52,431 bases of DNA from Acidimicrobiia bacterium (lineage in GTDB: Bacteria > Actinomycetota > Acidimicrobiia > Spongiisociales > UBA5794), in assembly GCA_030066755.1 (NCBI GenBank), contig JASJAX010000007.1, positions 1 through 52,431 on the forward strand. The letters run 5' to 3'. A model generated the notes under the pieces. The model was given only the letters and a program-made list of their open reading frames with translations, searched no databases and was not told the origin of the DNA. The position numbers were made by a program, and so were the translations under genes. Position 1 is the stretch's first letter, and each line of letters starts with the position of its first letter. Below, in pieces: positions 27,313 to 36,967 of this stretch.

Positions 27313-28553
27313 CGGCTACGAGTACACCACCGAATGTCGAGGAGCAAGCCCGACGGGCCCATCGGGCGAAGATCATTCGGAACATCATCGGTCGCGGCGG
27401 GGCGTACGCCGTCCTCATCGGGTTCGCCACCGCAATGCTGTTCCCCTTCCTGTTCATGGTTGCGTCTGCCCTGAAGACGCCGGAGGACACCTTCCGTTAC
27501 CCACCGAAGATCTTCCCGAGGACGCCGGCGACCGCCCAAGTCGATGGTGCCGATGTCGAGCTGTACTCGGTCGAAGTTCCCGGTGAGGGGCTGACGACGC
27601 TGTATCTGGCGGAGCAAGGTGTCCAGGCCGGTTTGTTCGCTCAACTGGACGACGTCGAGACCACCGTGGCGTGGCCGCTCCAGCTCGCCTCCGACACGGG
27701 GCAGACCACAACGCTCGAGGGCGAGACGTTGCCGGTCTATTCCGTGCAGCTCGGTACCGAAACCGTCGACCTCGCACTGGTCCGCAACACGGCAGTGGGG
27801 CGCTTCGTTGCGCAGGACGATCCCAGTGTGGAGACCTTCGCCGTCGTGCGGACGGCCGAGCGCGCCGAGTCGATCGACCCCCAGTGGCAGAACTTCAACG
27901 AGATCATCGAGCTGCGTGACTTCGATCGATCGCTGACCAACACGATCCTCGTCACGATCCTGGTCGTCGGAGGGACGCTGTTCACGTCGATCACCGGCGG
28001 GTATGCGTTCTCCCGGGTACGGTTCGCCGGGCGTGACAAGATCTTCGTGGCCTACATCGGGTCGATCATGATCCCGTTCGTCGTGTTGATCATCCCGCTC
28101 TTCCGATTGATGGTCTCGCTGGGTTGGGTCAACACGCTGGGCTCGCTGGTCTGGCCGTTCGTGTTCAACGCGTACGGCACGTTCCTGATGCGCCAGTTCT
28201 TCGTGTCGATCCCGAAGGACCTCGAGGAAGCGGCGTTCATCGACGGCGCCAAGCGCTGGAAGATCCTCTGGACGATCTTCGTGCCGCTCTCGTGGCCTGC
28301 GATCGCCACGCTGGCGACCTTCATGTTCCTGTACGCGTGGAACTCGTTCATCTGGCCGCTGGTTTCGATCAACGGTGCGAACTCGGAGGACTTCGTGCTC
28401 ACGATTGCCCTGCAGACCCTAGGTGGTCAGGCGGGTGAAGGACCCAACTTGATCTTTGCCGCAATCGTGCTCTCGGTGATCATTCCGTTCACCGTCTTCG
28501 TGCTCGCCCAGCGGTACTTCGTCGAGAACGTGGCGACGTCCGGGATCAAGTGA
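27309..28553 (+). CDS. sugar ABC importer permease (MalG-like) with large extracytoplasmic insertion
   Basis: 414 residues, longer than the usual ~280. After the first helix (residues ~32-53) and the F-R-Y-P-P-K-I-F-P motif there is an insert of ~120 residues (about 70-190) rich in Thr, Val, Glu and Asp with a repeated beta-strand pattern, before the core continues at N-F-N-E-I-I-E-L. The EAA loop is E-A-A-F-I-D-G-A-K-R-W-K-I-L. An insert at this position in MalG-like proteins would face outside and could help dock the binding protein. Confidence 0.9.
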   Translation: MTATSTPPNVEEQARRAHRAKIIRNIIGRGGAYAVLIGFATAMLFPFLFMVASALKTPEDTFRYPPKIFPRTPATAQVDGADVELYSVEVPGEGLTTLYLAEQGVQAGLFAQLDDVETTVAWPLQLASDTGQTTTLEGETLPVYSVQLGTETVDLALVRNTAVGRFVAQDDPSVETFAVVRTAERAESIDPQWQNFNEIIELRDFDRSLTNTILVTILVVGGTLFTSITGGYAFSRVRFAGRDKIFVAYIGSIMIPFVVLIIPLFRLMVSLGWVNTLGSLVWPFVFNAYGTFLMRQFFVSIPKDLEEAAFIDGAKRWKILWTIFVPLSWPAIATLATFMFLYAWNSFIWPLVSINGANSEDFVLTIALQTLGGQAGEGPNLIFAAIVLSVIIPFTVFVLAQRYFVENVATSGIK

Positions 28554-28560
28554 GGTCGTG

Positions 28561-29946
28561 ATGCACGAGGCGGCGTCGACCGATATCCCTGCGAACGCGG
28601 GCCGGTACTACCAGCACGGGTGGCACTCGTGGTCCGTGACCGGGTGGCGACCGCGTGATGTTGCACCGCGGTACCCGTCTGTGGCGGCGCATCGGATCCA
28701 CTTCACCGACCCGACGCACCTCGACGACGTCCGGCCGGGTGGGTCCGCCCTCGGCGCGATCGAGACGGGTGAAGGCGAGGTTCGACTGCTGGGATCGCTC
28801 GGCGTCGATGGGTGGGTGACTGCCGAGCCCGACCGTCTCGTCGGCGAGGGACCGGGCCCGTGGTTCGAAGCCGAAGGCAAGGAAGCCGAAGTCTTCGGCT
28901 CCTACGCCGACGCACTCCAGGACCGGCTGGGTGCGCGCACCGGCGGGGCGGGTCCGATCTGGTGCTCGTGGTACAGCCACTACCGCGACATCACCGAGTC
29001 GGCGATGCTCAAGATCATTCAGGACCTCGGCGACCTCGCGTTCGCCGTGATCCAGGTCGACGACGGCTGGCAACGGGCCAACGGCGACTGGGAGCCGAAC
29101 GACGACTTCACCTCCGGCATGGTGGCGATGGCCGAGCAGGTTCGTGCCACCGGACGGATCCCGGGCCTGTGGCTGGCGCCGTTCGTCGCCGACGAGCAAT
29201 CAGAGCTCGTTGCCGCCCATCCGGAAATGGTCCTTCGAGACGACGACGGGGCTCCCGTAGCTGCGGCCTACAACTGGGGCCAGTCGACGTACGCGCTCGA
29301 CGTCACCCGTCCGGACGTGCTCGAGTGGCTGGACGATCTCATCCGGCGGGTGGTGGGCTGGGGGTACGGCTACCTCAAGCTGGACTTCATCTTTGCTGGA
29401 GCGATGCCGGGTCGACGCTTTGCCTCGGTCGGCCGTGAAGCCGGGTACCGCAACGCGATCCAGGTGGTTCGTGAGGCGGCAGGCGACGACGTGTATCTGC
29501 TCGCCTGCGGCGCTCCGATCATCCCCTCGATCGGTGTGTTCGACGGCATTCGGGTCGGCCCCGATGTCGCCGAGTACTGGGACAACGTGGACCGCACCCA
29601 TCACATGGGGGATCGAGCCGGTCCGGGCGCAGCCGACGCAATCACGACCACGCTCGGCCGTTACTGGCTGCGTTCGTTGATCGACATCGATCCGGATGTC
29701 GCCTACTTCCGCTCCCGGTACAACTTGCTGACCCCGGCGCAGCGCCAATCGCTCGTCGATCTCGCTCATGTGTGCGACTTCCGGGCGACGTCGGACCCGC
29801 CGGCGTGGCTGGACCCGGCCGAGCGAGCTGCGCTCGAGCAGTTCCTCGTCTCGCACCCGCGCATCGAGCAGACCGATCGGTATCGCTTCCTCGTCGATGA
29901 TCGCAAGGCCGACTTCACCGACATTGCGGAGTCCCGACCATGGTGA
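28561..29946 (+). CDS. GH36-type alpha-galactosidase
   Basis: About 461 residues with a GH36/clan D barrel. W-C-S-W-Y-S-H-Y opens the catalytic domain; the nucleophile is Asp275 in Y-L-K-L-D-F-I-F and the acid/base Asp335 in [11 protein letters not shown]. It has no signal peptide, so it cleaves imported alpha-galactosides in the cytoplasm to galactose. It is shorter than typical GH36 enzymes (~700 residues): the N-terminal beta-sandwich is reduced to ~130 residues. ATG 28561 is used, with TGAGG upstream; a GTG three bases earlier is possible. It lies 7 bp after the permease. Confidence 0.88.
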   Translation: MHEAASTDIPANAGRYYQHGWHSWSVTGWRPRDVAPRYPSVAAHRIHFTDPTHLDDVRPGGSALGAIETGEGEVRLLGSLGVDGWVTAEPDRLVGEGPGPWFEAEGKEAEVFGSYADALQDRLGARTGGAGPIWCSWYSHYRDITESAMLKIIQDLGDLAFAVIQVDDGWQRANGDWEPNDDFTSGMVAMAEQVRATGRIPGLWLAPFVADEQSELVAAHPEMVLRDDDGAPVAAAYNWGQSTYALDVTRPDVLEWLDDLIRRVVGWGYGYLKLDFIFAGAMPGRRFASVGREAGYRNAIQVVREAAGDDVYLLACGAPIIPSIGVFDGIRVGPDVAEYWDNVDRTHHMGDRAGPGAADAITTTLGRYWLRSLIDIDPDVAYFRSRYNLLTPAQRQSLVDLAHVCDFRATSDPPAWLDPAERAALEQFLVSHPRIEQTDRYRFLVDDRKADFTDIAESRPW

Positions 29947-30956
29947 TGGACGCTCCCCACCGGCGATTCAATGCGCTCACCGGTGAGTGGGTCCTCGTGT
30001 CGGCGGGCCGCACCAACCGTCCGTGGCAGGGGTCGACCGAGGCGTTGCCGCCCGATGAACGGCCGCAGCACGACCCCGCCTGCTATCTGTGTCCGGGGAA
30101 CACCCGTGCCAACGGCGAAACGAATCCCGATTACGCCGATACCTTTGTGTTCACCAACGACTTCGCAGCGCTCCGTCCCGGCGTGGAACCCGAGGTCCAG
30201 GTCGATGGGCTTCTCCGGGCGGAGAGCCAGCCCGGCACCTGTCGGGTGATCTGCTATTCGCCCCGCCATGACCTCGACATGGCGTCGATGCCTCCGGCCG
30301 ACATTCGGACCGTCGTCGACTTGTGGGCCGACCAGATCGAGGACCTCTCCCGTGACTACCGGTGGGTCCAGGTGTTCGAGAACCGCGGCGCCGCCATGGG
30401 GGCATCGAATCCGCACCCGCACGGTCAGATCTGGGCCGGTACGGCGCTGCCCGGCGAACCGGCCAAGGAGGACCGGCGCCAGCGTGAGTACTACACAACC
30501 CACGGTTCGGTGCTGTTGCTCGACTACCTCGACCAGGAGCTCGGCGGCGAACGTGTCGTCGCGGTGTCGGAGCACTGGGCCGCGGTCGTGCCGTTCTGGG
30601 CAGTGTGGCCGTTCGAGATGCTGGTGGTGCCGCGTCGCCACGTCGAGCGGCTTCCCGAGTTGGCCGACAACGAGCGTGATGATCTTGCGGCCATCCTGGC
30701 CGATGTGCTCGACCGGTACGACCGGGTGTTCGATCATCCCTTCCCGTACTCGATGGGCTGGCACGGTGCGCCCGCCGCGGCCGACCACAGAGGCTGGCAA
30801 CTCCACGCCCACTTCTACCCACCACTGCTGCGATCCGCGACGGTGCGCAAACACATGGTCGGATACGAGCTGCTGGCCGAGGTGCAGCGAGACGTCACTG
30901 CCGAGCAGGTGGCCGCCCGGCTGCGAGAGCTGGCACGTAGCGCCGCCGATGCGTGA
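29940..30956 (+). CDS. galT: galactose-1-phosphate uridylyltransferase
   Basis: 338 residues of the HIT superfamily GalT. The zinc site C-Y-L-C-P-G-N is near residues 48-54 and the catalytic H159-P-H161-G-Q163 motif is intact (H161 forms the uridylyl intermediate). It converts UDP-glucose and galactose-1-phosphate to UDP-galactose and glucose-1-phosphate. It overlaps the galactosidase stop by 7 bp and galK by 8 bp. An ATG at 29946 is also possible. No galE is in the window. Confidence 0.95.
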   Translation: MVMDAPHRRFNALTGEWVLVSAGRTNRPWQGSTEALPPDERPQHDPACYLCPGNTRANGETNPDYADTFVFTNDFAALRPGVEPEVQVDGLLRAESQPGTCRVICYSPRHDLDMASMPPADIRTVVDLWADQIEDLSRDYRWVQVFENRGAAMGASNPHPHGQIWAGTALPGEPAKEDRRQREYYTTHGSVLLLDYLDQELGGERVVAVSEHWAAVVPFWAVWPFEMLVVPRRHVERLPELADNERDDLAAILADVLDRYDRVFDHPFPYSMGWHGAPAAADHRGWQLHAHFYPPLLRSATVRKHMVGYELLAEVQRDVTAEQVAARLRELARSAADA

Positions 30957-32061
30957 CCAGGTAATCGCCGGATTCCGGTCGCGCTTCGACGCAGCGCCGG
31001 CGTTCGTCGTGCGGTCGCCGGGGCGGGTCAACCTGATCGGTGACCACACCGACTACAACGACGGCTTCGTGCTCCCGGCCGCAATCGAACGGGCCACGTG
31101 GATCGCATGCGCCCCGCGGTTGGATCGTCGGGTGGCGGTCCATTCGGCCGAACGCGGGCTCGCCGAGTTCGAGCTCGATGACTTGCAGCCCACCTCGGAA
31201 TGGTCCGACTACGTCGCCGGTACGCTCGTCGAGCTCGATATCGATCTCGAGCACGGCTTCACTGCCTACCTCGCCACTGAGATCGCCGTCGGCGGGGCGT
31301 TGTCGTCGTCGGCGGCGCTGGAGATGGGGATCGCTCGAGCAGCGTACGAGCTGGCCGGCACACCGTGGGATCCGGTCGCCGCCGCCCTAGCCGGCCAACG
31401 TGCCGAGAACGACTTCGTCGGCATGCCGTGCGGGATCATGGATCAGCTCATCGTCGCCACCGCCCAGGAAGGGGCGGCGAGCTTGATCGACTGCCGCTCT
31501 CTCGAGGCGACTCCGGCCTCCATCCCCGACGAGGTCACGGTTGTTGTTCTCGACACCGGCACCCGTCGTAGGCTGGTCGACTCGGGTTACGAGGACCGAC
31601 GCGTTGCGTGTGAGCGAGTGGCCGCGGCGCTCGGAGTACCGGCGTTGCGGGACGCAACACTCGACATGGTGATGGAGGCCAACCTCGACGAAGTCGACCG
31701 CCGGCGGGCAATCCACGTCGTCCGTGAGAACGCTGCGACGCAAGAGACGGCGGCTGCTCTCGATGCCGGCGACGCTGTCGGAGCCGGCCGGCATATGAAC
31801 ACCAGTCATACGAGTCTGCGCGACGACTACGAAGTCTCGAGCCCTGCCCTCGACGCGATGGCCGAAATCGCCCGTCATCGCAAGGGGTGTCTCGGGGCAC
31901 GGATGACCGGAGCTGGGTTCGCCGGGTGCGCGGTCGCACTGGTCGCAACGGATCGTGTCGACCAATTCGTCTCGGAGACGGCCGAGCTCTATCGAGCGGC
32001 AACCGGCAACCAGCCGACGCTCTACCCGACTGCGCCGAGTGCCGGCGTCGGGCTGGTCTGA
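30949..32061 (+). CDS. galK: galactokinase
   Basis: 370 residues, GHMP kinase family. The galactokinase signature reads [16 protein letters not shown], where the usual motif has Glu (G-E-H-T-D-Y-N). The phosphate-binding loop is G-A-L-S-S-S-A-A-L and motif 3 is [10 protein letters not shown]. It phosphorylates galactose to galactose-1-phosphate, the substrate of the adjacent GalT. The Glu-to-Asp change in the sugar-binding signature is conservative but worth noting. The last gene of the galactoside unit; cysQ converges with a 1-bp gap. Confidence 0.94.
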   Translation: MRDQVIAGFRSRFDAAPAFVVRSPGRVNLIGDHTDYNDGFVLPAAIERATWIACAPRLDRRVAVHSAERGLAEFELDDLQPTSEWSDYVAGTLVELDIDLEHGFTAYLATEIAVGGALSSSAALEMGIARAAYELAGTPWDPVAAALAGQRAENDFVGMPCGIMDQLIVATAQEGAASLIDCRSLEATPASIPDEVTVVVLDTGTRRRLVDSGYEDRRVACERVAAALGVPALRDATLDMVMEANLDEVDRRRAIHVVRENAATQETAAALDAGDAVGAGRHMNTSHTSLRDDYEVSSPALDAMAEIARHRKGCLGARMTGAGFAGCAVALVATDRVDQFVSETAELYRAATGNQPTLYPTAPSAGVGLV

Positions 32062-32062
32062 A

Positions 32063-32860
32063 TCAGACGTTCGCTCGGAACGGTTTCAGGAAGTCTCGTA
32101 CCTCTGCCTCGAGGCCGCCGGCAACGGCGACGAATCCGGGCAGTAGCGGATCGGCCTGATTGAAGTGAATCTCCTCGCCGTCAGGACCGAACACGGCACC
32201 GCCGGCAGCCCGGACGAGTGCCGCGCCGGCGGCGACGTCCCACTCGTTCTTCGGAACGAGCGTCCACGTGGCGTCGGCGAGGCCGGCAGCAACGAGGGCG
32301 AGCTTGTAGGCGACCGAACCCATGTTGCGCACGGCAATCGGAGTTGGGAAGAAGTCGTTCCACTCACCCCGTTTGACCTCGGACCGGCTCGCCAGCACCA
32401 GGGCGCCGCGTAGGTCGGTCCGGTCCGTTACCGCTGCAGGTTCGCCGTTGAGGACGACGCCGTCGTCGACGCTGCCGATGACGGTGTGCCCGGCGGCGAT
32501 GCTCATGATGCCGCCCGCCACCGGGCGATTGCCGACGACGAGACCGACCGACACACACCACTCGGGGATGCCCATCACGAACTCCCGAGTGCCGTCGATC
32601 GGGTCGACGATCCACACGCGGTCCCGCCCGAGCCGGTCGGGGCTGTCCTTCGTCTCCTCGGAGAACCAGCCCTCACCGTCGTGGGGAAGGACGGCCTTGA
32701 TCGCTGCGTCGACGGCAAGATCCGCCGCGGTCAGCGGATCGTCGCCCGACTTCATCCGGGCCTCGACTTCGCCGGGGGTGAACGGTTCGAGCGCGATCCG
32801 GGCCGCGTCGAGCGCGGCCCGGATCCGGTCGAGGTCGTCGGGTGCGGTGACCCGCTCCAT
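32063..32860 (-). CDS. cysQ: 3'(2'),5'-bisphosphate nucleotidase, CysQ-like
   Basis: 265 residues, inositol monophosphatase superfamily. Metal ligands appear in S-E-E-T, W-I-V-D-P-I-D-G-T and the C-terminal N-E-W-D-V-A-A-G-A. The gene starts at the stop of the ATP sulfurylase/APS kinase gene on the same strand. That linkage supports removal of PAP, the by-product of PAPS use, rather than inositol phosphate hydrolysis. IMPase activity cannot be excluded. Confidence 0.85.
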   Translation of the reverse strand: MERVTAPDDLDRIRAALDAARIALEPFTPGEVEARMKSGDDPLTAADLAVDAAIKAVLPHDGEGWFSEETKDSPDRLGRDRVWIVDPIDGTREFVMGIPEWCVSVGLVVGNRPVAGGIMSIAAGHTVIGSVDDGVVLNGEPAAVTDRTDLRGALVLASRSEVKRGEWNDFFPTPIAVRNMGSVAYKLALVAAGLADATWTLVPKNEWDVAAGAALVRAAGGAVFGPDGEEIHFNQADPLLPGFVAVAGGLEAEVRDFLKPFRANV

Positions 32861-34593
32861 CAGGCTCCGTTCTTGCGGACGCCGAGGTAGCCCATGTGCT
32901 CCATGTGGAGGACGATCATGTTGGCGGCTTCCTCGGGGCTGATGTCCGTGGTGTCGATCCGCAGATCCGGGTTCTCCGGGGCTTCGTACGGATCGGAGAT
33001 CCCGGTGAACTCCTTGATGATCCCGGCCCGGGCCTTGGCGTACAGACCCTTGCGGTCACGCTGCTCACACACCTCGAGCGGGGTCGAGATGTGCACGAGC
33101 ATGTAGCCTCCGACGCCCGAGATCAGCTCGGCGTTCTGCTTCCGCACGTTCGAGTACGGGGCGATCGGCGCACAGATGGCGATGCCGCCGTTCTTGGTGA
33201 TCTCCGACGCGACGAACCCGATACGAAGGATGTTCAGGTCGCGGTGCTCCTTGGAGAAGCCGAGCTCCGACGACAGGTTCTTGCGGACGATGTCCCCGTC
33301 GAGCAGCGTCACCGGGCGGCCACCCATTTCGAGCAGCTTCACGAGCAACGCATTGGCTACGGTCGACTTGCCGGAGCCCGACAGTCCGGTGAAGAAGATC
33401 GTCAGACCCTGCTTGGAACGCGGTGGGTGCGTCTTGCGGAGCTCGGTCGCCACCTCCGGGTAGGTGAACCACGTCGGGATCTCACGGCCGTAGGCGAGGC
33501 GCTCGCGCAGGTCGGTACCGGAGATGATGAGGGGCTTGATGCCCTCGGGCACCTCGTCGATCGGCATGTAGGTGTCTTGCTCCTCGACGTACACCATGAG
33601 CTTGAACGGCACCATCTCGACGCCGAGCTCCTCTTGGTGCTCGATGACCATCTCTTGGGCGTCGTACGGCCCATAGAACGGGTTGCCGTCGGAATCCGAG
33701 CCGGGACCGGCGTGGTCGCGCCCGACGATCAGCTGGGTACAGCCGTGGTTCTTGCGAATGATGGCGTGCCACACCGCCTCACGGGGTCCACCCATCCGCA
33801 TCGCCAGATTGAGGAGCGAGATCTTGGCGGTGTTGCGCGGGTAACGATCGAGGATCGCTTGGTACGCACGCACCCGGGTGTAGTGGTCGACGTCGCCCGG
33901 CTTCGTCATGCCGACGACCGGGTGGATCAGCAGGTTCGACTCGGTCTCGGCCGATGCCCGCATCGTGAGCTCCACATGGGCGCGGTGCATCGGGTTGCGG
34001 GTCTGGAAGGCAACGATCTTGCGCCAGCCCTGCTTGGCGAATTCCCTCCGCAGCTCCGCCGGAGTGCGGCGGAGGAGACGGAAGTCGTAGTGGATCGGGA
34101 GGCTGAGGCCCTCGACGCGTCCACCGACGTAGTAGGGGTTGGTCTTGTTCAGCAGGTACTCGACCCCCGGGTGTTCGGTGCTGGTCGTTCCGAACACCTT
34201 GTCGGCTTCCGACTTGCGGTCCGCTTCCCAGACGTCCTCGACGTGGATCACGGCGAGCATCACACCTTCGGGATCACGCAGCGCCAGCTTCGACCCGCTC
34301 GCGAGGCCCTCGGCGACGTTGGCCGGGACGTCGAGCATGATCGGCATCGGCCACAGCGTGCCGTCGGCGAGTCGCATCGTGTCGCACACGGCGTCGTAGT
34401 CGGCCTTGCCCAGGAAACCGGTGAGTGGCGAGAACGCACCGTTCATGAGCAGCTCGATGTCGCAGAGCTGACGCTCCGTCAGGTCCCACGATGCCCAGTC
34501 ACGTGAGGCGTTCTTGAGCTCTTCGGCGCGGGCGTCGTCGACGAGCAGATCGACGAGTTCGCCACCGTGTGGCGTGATGAGGTTGTCGGACAC
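32860..34593 (-). CDS. sat-cysC: bifunctional ATP sulfurylase / APS kinase
   Basis: 577 residues. The N-terminal ~390 residues are an ATP sulfurylase with R-N-P-M-H-R-A-H (the H-x-x-H nucleotide motif) and G-R-D-H-A-G-P-G. The C-terminal ~180 residues are an APS kinase with P-loop G-L-S-G-S-G-K-S-T (~400-408). Together they make APS and then PAPS from sulfate. A GTG start at 34593 is set by AAGGAGA 7-8 nt upstream; the frame stays open to 35265 but crosses a repeat array and the next gene's promoter. Confidence 0.93.
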   Translation of the reverse strand: MSDNLITPHGGELVDLLVDDARAEELKNASRDWASWDLTERQLCDIELLMNGAFSPLTGFLGKADYDAVCDTMRLADGTLWPMPIMLDVPANVAEGLASGSKLALRDPEGVMLAVIHVEDVWEADRKSEADKVFGTTSTEHPGVEYLLNKTNPYYVGGRVEGLSLPIHYDFRLLRRTPAELRREFAKQGWRKIVAFQTRNPMHRAHVELTMRASAETESNLLIHPVVGMTKPGDVDHYTRVRAYQAILDRYPRNTAKISLLNLAMRMGGPREAVWHAIIRKNHGCTQLIVGRDHAGPGSDSDGNPFYGPYDAQEMVIEHQEELGVEMVPFKLMVYVEEQDTYMPIDEVPEGIKPLIISGTDLRERLAYGREIPTWFTYPEVATELRKTHPPRSKQGLTIFFTGLSGSGKSTVANALLVKLLEMGGRPVTLLDGDIVRKNLSSELGFSKEHRDLNILRIGFVASEITKNGGIAICAPIAPYSNVRKQNAELISGVGGYMLVHISTPLEVCEQRDRKGLYAKARAGIIKEFTGISDPYEAPENPDLRIDTTDISPEEAANMIVLHMEHMGYLGVRKNGA

Positions 34594-34687
34594 CGGGTCT
34601 CCTTGATCGTTGCAGGTGGAAGCGGCAGAAGAAACGGCCACGCCACGAGTCCGTGGGGGCCGAACCGGGGGAATTCTACGGGAAGGC

Positions 34688-34774
34688 GTCCGAAGTCCCA
34701 AGTCCCAGGTCGTCGGCAGTCCCAAGTCCCAGGTCTCAGGTCGTAGGTTCCGAGTTTCGAGTTCCGAGTCGGAG
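34688..34774. repeat. long period-7 tandem repeat array
   Basis: Twelve heptads: GTCCGAA, GTCCCAA, GTCCCAG, GTCGTCG (34688-34715), a 3-bp slip, then GTCCCAA, GTCCCAG, GTCTCAG, GTCGTAG, GTTCCGA, GTTTCGA, GTTCCGA, GTCGGAG (34719-34774). It occupies most of the 204-bp gap between the sulfurylase start and a divergent gene, ending 12 bp before a -10 element. Confidence 0.88.
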
Positions 34775-34785
34775 TGCCCAGTCGG

Positions 34786-34797
34786 TACGCTCGCTGC
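34786..34797 (+). promoter_or_regulatory. -10 element of a leaderless gene
   Basis: TACGCT (34786-34791) lies 6 nt before ATG 34798, the spacing at which transcription would begin at the start codon. No SD is visible. Confidence 0.5.
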
Positions 34798-35337
34798 ATG
34801 GACGGGGATCGGGGCGAGTTCGAGGAGCTCGAGGACGAGCTGCGGCAGGCGGTGGGTGGCGAGTTCCGGCGGACCGCCGAGGAGGACGAGTACGCCGCCG
34901 CCAAGGCGCAGCTGCGGGCACGCACCCTCGAGCATGTCGCCTACGAGCTGCTGGCTCGAGGAGACACCGTTGCGGTGACGATCGGTGCCGACGTCGTGCA
35001 GGGGATCGTCATGCACGCCAAGGGCGACCTGCTGTGCCTGGAGACAGCCTCGGGAGATCGATGTGACGTCCGTCTTGGCGCTCCAGCGGCGATCCACGTC
35101 GTGCAGCGAGCCACGAGCCCGGGCCGAGCCCGCGATCGGTTCGGTGCCGAGTCCTTCGTTGCCCGTCTTCGAGAGCTCGAGCTCGAAGAGATCCCCGTGA
35201 TGATTGTGGGACCCATGCGGCGCGATCCGGTGGTCGGCACCATCGCGGCCGTTGCGTCCGACCACGTGCTGCTGCGAAACGACGACGGGGATTGGTACCT
35301 GTCACTCGCCGGCATTGCGGCGGTCACCGTGCACTGA
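34798..35337 (+). CDS. conserved hypothetical protein
   Basis: 179 residues, acidic N-terminal helix (E-F-E-E-L-E-D-E-L-R-Q) with coiled-coil potential, then a region of short beta-strands (V-A-V-T-I-G-A-D-V-V-Q-G-I-V) and a C-terminal V-V-G-T-I-A-A-V-A-S-D-H-V-L-L. The second half looks like a small barrel but no family is recognised. It is divergent from the sulfurylase gene and probably leaderless. No transmembrane segment or signal peptide. Confidence 0.65.
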   Translation: MDGDRGEFEELEDELRQAVGGEFRRTAEEDEYAAAKAQLRARTLEHVAYELLARGDTVAVTIGADVVQGIVMHAKGDLLCLETASGDRCDVRLGAPAAIHVVQRATSPGRARDRFGAESFVARLRELELEEIPVMIVGPMRRDPVVGTIAAVASDHVLLRNDDGDWYLSLAGIAAVTVH

Positions 35338-35379
35338 TCGGCTTCCGGGAGGGTGGCGACGAGTGCCTACGATTGCGTG

Positions 35380-36012
35380 GTGAACGACTCCGTGTCGCCC
35401 GGTGTGGTTGCGTTGTCACCAAACGACGCAGCGCGGGCCGGCAACGTGCTGGCTCGAGCGTTCCATGAGGACCCGGTGTGGGTAGCCGTGATGCCGGACC
35501 CAACCGAACGAGGGGACCAACTCCCCGCCATGTTCACGGCGTTGGTGAGGACAACGCTCGCAGCACACGGTGTCGTGGAGGTGATCAGCGGGTCAGAGGC
35601 AGTTGCGGTCTGGATGGGACCAGGACGCGAGATGGGATTGTGGTCGATGGTGCGGGCAGGCTTCGCGATTCCACGCTTCGCCATGACCCTCCCCGCTGCC
35701 GACCGCCGGCGGATGTTGTCCGTATTGCGTCAACTCGATGGAAAGCGCAAGGCCACGGTTTCCGATCCGCATTGGTACATCAGCGCCATCGGGGTCGCCC
35801 CGGAGCATCAGGGTGAAGGCCTCGGGTCACGCTTGATCGCAGCCGGGGTCGAGCGAGCTGATCGAGACGGTCGACCGATCTACCTCGAGACCGAAACCGA
35901 GAGCAACGTCGATTTCTACGAGCGCCGAGGTTTCCAGTTGATCGAAGAGATCGTCGTGACTGGTCTCGATCTCCCCGTCTGGTTGATGATCCGCCGCCCC
36001 CAGCCTCGCTAG
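35380..36012 (+). CDS. GNAT-family acetyltransferase
   Basis: About 210 residues. Motif A is Y-I-S-A-I-G-V-A-P-E-H-Q-G-E-G-L-G-S-R-L-I near residues 133-153, followed by Y-L-E-T-E-T-E-S-N-V-D-F-Y-E-R-R-G-F, the usual GNAT C-terminal half. The acceptor is unknown. TACGAT (35368-35373) lies 6 nt before the GTG at 35380, suggesting a leaderless mRNA; GTG codons at 35377 and 35353 are alternatives. Confidence 0.8.
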   Translation: MNDSVSPGVVALSPNDAARAGNVLARAFHEDPVWVAVMPDPTERGDQLPAMFTALVRTTLAAHGVVEVISGSEAVAVWMGPGREMGLWSMVRAGFAIPRFAMTLPAADRRRMLSVLRQLDGKRKATVSDPHWYISAIGVAPEHQGEGLGSRLIAAGVERADRDGRPIYLETETESNVDFYERRGFQLIEEIVVTGLDLPVWLMIRRPQPR

Positions 36013-36033
36013 CTGAACCGGCGAACGTTCAGC
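36012..36033. terminator. convergent hairpin
   Basis: GCTGAAC (36012-36018) pairs with GTTCAGC (36027-36033) around an 8-nt loop. It covers the stop codons of two convergent genes. Confidence 0.45.
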
Positions 36034-36964
36034 GCAGCCCCCGGACAAACGGTTGAGCCAGCGCTGCAGGTTGACGGAACTGCTTCGTGATCGCGTACAT
36101 GACGACCAGGGTCAACAGGTACGGGAACGCCGCGAGGAACTGGGCGTTCAGCGAGTACCCGAGCACCGGCAGCGCCAAGCGAAACGCGTCGGCCAGACCG
36201 AACAGGAACGAACCGAGCAACACCCCACCCAGCCTCCAGCCACCGAAGTAGACCGCAGCGATGGCAATGAAGCCGCGGCCTCCGACGGCGCCGGTATCGA
36301 AGGAGCCAACCTGGCCGAGCACGAGGAACGCACCACCGAGTCCGGCGAGGATGCCGCCGTAGTAGATCGCCTCGCGGCGCCGCTTGTTCACATCGATCCC
36401 GGACACATCAGCTGCTTGCGGGTTCTCGCCGACGGCGCGGACCTCGAGGCCCCACCTCGTCTTGTAGAGCAGCCACCAGGTCAGCGGGATCAGCGGATAG
36501 AGCAGGTAGGTGGGCCACGTCTCACCGAAGAGGGCCGGACCGAAGAGCGGGATGTCGACGAGCAGCGGGATTTCGATGATCGACGCACGGCGCGCCGCCG
36601 GGTCGATGATGCCGTTGAGGAACCCGGCAAGGCCGAGCACGAGCACGTTCGCGGTGAGGCCGACAACGAACTGATCCGCAGTGAGTCGATGGCTCATGTT
36701 CGCCTGGATCCAGGCGATGATGAGTCCTCCGAGAGCACCGGCAATCAGGCCGAGCCATGTGGACTCGGTGAGATGGAACGCAACCGTGCCGGTGAACGCT
36801 CCGGCCAGCAACGAACCCTCAACCGAGATGTTGATCGTGCCCGCCTTCTCCGCAACGAGTTCCCCGAGTGCGGCGAACGCCAGGAAGCCACCGAGCCGCA
36901 CTGCGCTGCCGTACATCGTCGGGCTGGTGAAGATGTCGCCGAGTGCGCCGAAGAAGTCACCCAT
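36029..36964 (-). CDS. BMP-type ABC importer permease
   Basis: 311 residues with about eight to nine hydrophobic helices, in the BPD_transp_2 permease family (sugar/nucleoside type). It begins 3 bp after the other permease. Its C-terminus (L-V-V-M-Y-A-I-T-K-Q-F-R) is basic, cytoplasmic. It is the last gene of the long minus-strand unit. The transporter class usually takes nucleosides, but its neighbours here suggest a small carbon/nitrogen compound. Confidence 0.88.
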   Translation of the reverse strand: MGDFFGALGDIFTSPTMYGSAVRLGGFLAFAALGELVAEKAGTINISVEGSLLAGAFTGTVAFHLTESTWLGLIAGALGGLIIAWIQANMSHRLTADQFVVGLTANVLVLGLAGFLNGIIDPAARRASIIEIPLLVDIPLFGPALFGETWPTYLLYPLIPLTWWLLYKTRWGLEVRAVGENPQAADVSGIDVNKRRREAIYYGGILAGLGGAFLVLGQVGSFDTGAVGGRGFIAIAAVYFGGWRLGGVLLGSFLFGLADAFRLALPVLGYSLNAQFLAAFPYLLTLVVMYAITKQFRQPAALAQPFVRGLR

Positions 36965-36967
36965 GGG

